From NCBI GenBank assembly GCA_013329575.1, contig DUJX01000111.1, forward strand, positions 1 through 6,952: a stretch of 6,952 nucleotides of DNA. The letters are read 5' to 3'. Positions within the stretch are counted from its first letter, which is position 1; every line of letters begins with the position of its first letter. The translations under genes were made by a program, and so were the position numbers. Below the pieces are notes generated by a model that saw only the letters and a list, made by a program, of their open reading frames with translations, had not been told where the DNA came from and ran no database searches. Source of the stretch: Halobacteria archaeon (GTDB lineage Archaea > Halobacteriota > Methanoliparia > Methanoliparales > Methanoliparaceae). Positions 5,287 to 6,952 of this stretch are shown here, one piece after another.

Positions 5287-6726
5287 ATGTTTAAAGAAAA
5301 ATTATCAAATGGAATGGATGGATTGACATTTAATGATGTGTTAATCGTACCGAATCGTTCAGAAGTTGAACCAAACCAGATAAGCTTGAATACGAGATTA
5401 TCCAAGAATATATCCCTAAACATACCCATAGTCAGCAGTCCTATGGATACGGTTACAGAATCCGAGATGGCTGTCTCTATGGCCAGAAATGGTGGCATCG
5501 GAATCTTGCATAGAAATATGTCCATAGAAAGACAGGTAAAAGAGGTTTATGCAGTCAAGAGATCGGATGAATTTATCATAAGAAGGACGATAACCGCATC
5601 ACCCGACAATACGGTATCTCATATCTTAAATTTAATGAGAACGGAGAACGTAAGCGGTATTCCTATAATCAAAGATAAGAAGTTACTTGGTATAGTCAGC
5701 ACGAGAGATATAAGAGGAATATCCGGGTCTAAACTCGCCGAAGAAGTAATGACAAAGGATGTTATAACAGCAAAAGAGGATATTTCCGTAGATAAGGCGT
5801 TCAAGAAGATGTACGACTCTAAAATAGAAAGATTGCCTATAGTGAACGAGAAAAATGAGTTTGTCGGAATGATCACGATGCACAATATAATGGAGAGAGA
5901 GAAGTATGCAGATGCTGTGAGAGATAGCGAAGGTAGGCTTATTGTTGGTGCTGCTATCGGTCCTTATGACTTGGAACGGGCAAAAAAAATAGATGCGGAG
6001 AAGGTGGATGTAATCGTTGTAGACTGTGCTCATGCTCATAATTTGAATGTGATAAAGAGTGCTAAAAAGATAAAAGAGAATATCAGTGCAGATATGATCG
6101 TTGGTAATATTGCTACGGCATCGGCGGCAGAAGACTTGGTAGATTTCGTAGATGGGCTTAGGGTAGGAATAGGACCAGGATCTATATGTACTACACGGAT
6201 TGTTACTGGAGTGGGCGTTCCACAATTGACGGCTGTTGCGGATGTTGCAGATGTTGCAAAGAGGTATAATGTTCCTGTAATGGCTGACGGAGGCATAAAA
6301 TTCTCCGGTGATATTGCCAAAGCAATAGCAGCAGGTGCTGATACTGTCATGCTCGGTAACCTTCTAGCGGGGGCTAAAGAGTCGCCTGGAAGGGAAGTGA
6401 CCATCAAAAGCAGGCTTTATAAGAGTTATAGAGGTATGGGATCGCTCGGTGCAATGAGTGGAACGGACAGATATTCCCAAGCAGGACGGACAAAATTTGT
6501 GCCAGAGGGCGTTGAGGGGGTAGTTCCTTATAAAGGATCTGTGGAAGACATTTTATTTCAATTGACAGGGGGGCTCAAATCGGCTATGGGTTACGTAGGC
6601 GCAAAAAATATAGAAAGTATGCAGGAACGGGCAAAGTTTATGAAGATTACGAACAACGGTATCATCGAGAGTCATCCTCACGATATCCTGATAACCGATG
6701 AGGCACCAAACTATCCGTTGCATTAA
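5287..6726 (+). CDS. guaB: Inosine-5'-monophosphate dehydrogenase
   Basis: A 479-residue enzyme that oxidises IMP to XMP with NAD, the committed step to guanine nucleotides. The N-terminus MFKEKLSNGMDGLTFNDVLIVP fits the family. SSPMDTVTE (50-58) belongs to the barrel. Two CBS domains are inserted at about 96-145 and 154-204. The catalytic loop GPGSICTTR (296-304) has Cys301, followed by ADGGIKFSGD (333-342) for phosphate binding, YRGMGSLGAM (381-390), the flap TDRYSQ (393-398) with Arg395-Tyr396 as the water-activating pair, and VPEGVEGVVPYKG (405-417). All catalytic residues are present, so it should be active. The barrel motif around 245-252 has Cys247 where bacterial enzymes often have Ser or Thr. 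No clear Shine-Dalgarno precedes the ATG, which lies 3 bases after the mfnB stop, so translation is probably coupled to mfnB. GTP from this route feeds methanopterin and F420 synthesis as well as nucleic acids. Confidence 0.97.
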   Translation: MFKEKLSNGMDGLTFNDVLIVPNRSEVEPNQISLNTRLSKNISLNIPIVSSPMDTVTESEMAVSMARNGGIGILHRNMSIERQVKEVYAVKRSDEFIIRRTITASPDNTVSHILNLMRTENVSGIPIIKDKKLLGIVSTRDIRGISGSKLAEEVMTKDVITAKEDISVDKAFKKMYDSKIERLPIVNEKNEFVGMITMHNIMEREKYADAVRDSEGRLIVGAAIGPYDLERAKKIDAEKVDVIVVDCAHAHNLNVIKSAKKIKENISADMIVGNIATASAAEDLVDFVDGLRVGIGPGSICTTRIVTGVGVPQLTAVADVADVAKRYNVPVMADGGIKFSGDIAKAIAAGADTVMLGNLLAGAKESPGREVTIKSRLYKSYRGMGSLGAMSGTDRYSQAGRTKFVPEGVEGVVPYKGSVEDILFQLTGGLKSAMGYVGAKNIESMQERAKFMKITNNGIIESHPHDILITDEAPNYPLH

Positions 6727-6847
6727 TATTATATTAGACTATTAGACCGAATAGGCAAGACAAAAATAAATAACAAGATAGACAACTCTAAAAAACTAAA
6801 AAAAGGTTGATTAAATAGATAAAAGCAAAAGTTTTTATTTCATCCTC

Positions 6848-6855
6848 TTTTTAAG
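6848..6855 (+). promoter_or_regulatory. Possible TATA box of the tRNA gene
   Basis: TTTTTAAG is centred about 27 bp before the first tRNA base, the expected archaeal distance. It departs from the TTTATATA consensus, and a second T-rich element (6831-6840) lies farther upstream. Either T run could also help terminate guaB transcription, since no other T tract follows that gene. Confidence 0.3.
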
Positions 6856-6878
6856 ATGAACAAGATACAAGCAATAAT

Positions 6879-6951
6879 GGGCCGGTAGATCAGCTGGAAG
6901 ATCGCCACCTTGGCATGGTGGAGGCCTCGGGTTCAAATCCCGACCGGTCCA
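6879..6951 (+). tRNA. tRNA-Ala, anticodon GGC
   Basis: A complete 73-base cloverleaf without intron. The acceptor stem GGGCCGG (6879-6885) pairs with CCGGTCC (6944-6950) and includes the G3:U70 pair that marks alanine tRNAs. T8 and A9 follow. The D stem is GATC/GATC (6888-6891 and 6900-6903) with GG in the loop, the anticodon stem CCACC/GGTGG (6905-6909 and 6917-6921) encloses the 7-base loop with GGC at 6912-6914, the variable loop is 5 bases, and the T stem TCGGG/CCCGA (6927-6931 and 6939-6943) carries the loop TTCAAAT. The discriminator is A6951. The next base is T, so the CCA end is not encoded and must be added by the CCA enzyme, common in archaea. It reads GCC directly and GCU by wobble. 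Confidence 0.96.
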
Positions 6952-6952
6952 T

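Noticed and set aside
5683..6407. Minus-strand open frames of 180 and 123 codons across guaB
   Set aside because: They overlap the catalytic core of an intact IMP dehydrogenase gene and show no recognisable protein features, so they are antisense shadows.
6732..6747. Tandem TATTAGAC repeat after guaB
   Set aside because: Only two 8-bp AT-rich copies, with no stem, T tract or other feature; it may well be chance.
6879..6951. Integration site or mobile element at the tRNA gene
   Set aside because: tRNA genes are common integration targets, but no integrase or repeat of the tRNA end is visible and the window stops one base after the gene.

Overview
The window reads as AT-rich chromosomal DNA from an archaeon that uses methanofuran-dependent C1 chemistry: a methanogen, an anaerobic methane or alkane oxidiser, or a close euryarchaeal relative. 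The evidence is a convincing methanofuran biosynthesis enzyme (MfnB), an archaeal HisA-like paralog, an ADP-forming acyl-CoA synthetase subunit, archaeal TATA boxes about 25 bp before starts with some apparently leaderless genes, and a tRNA-Ala without an encoded CCA. I do not assign a genus.

Layout, left to right. (1) A minus-strand ADP-forming acetyl/acyl-CoA synthetase subunit runs off the left edge. (2) Diverging from it is a 69-residue molbindin (Mop). (3) A T-rich convergent region leads to three minus-strand genes, in transcription order HisA-like protein, radical SAM protein and class I SAM methyltransferase. They are separated by about 130 and 95 bp, so they are not one tight operon. 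(4) Diverging from the HisA-like gene are mfnB and guaB (IMP dehydrogenase), only 3 bp apart and probably co-transcribed. (5) A tRNA-Ala(GGC) closes the window, ending one base before the right edge.

How the genes may work together. MfnB makes the furan precursor of methanofuran. Molbindin holds molybdate or tungstate, the metal of formylmethanofuran dehydrogenase. IMP dehydrogenase supplies the guanine nucleotides from which methanopterin and F420 precursors are built. The HisA-like protein belongs to a group known from C1-metabolising microbes, and it has lost residues needed for the histidine-pathway reaction. A C1-cofactor theme is therefore plausible but inferred from proximity. The radical SAM enzyme and the methyltransferase have no assignable substrate and are the least explained part of the window.

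Several starts lie inside longer reading frames. For the methyltransferase, the radical SAM protein and MfnB, an in-frame TTG or GTG precedes the ATG, but a Shine-Dalgarno match or family alignment favours the ATG. No stretch without a gene exceeds 300 bases. I saw no CRISPR array, insertion sequence, toxin-antitoxin pair or phage gene, and no clearly new multi-gene system.
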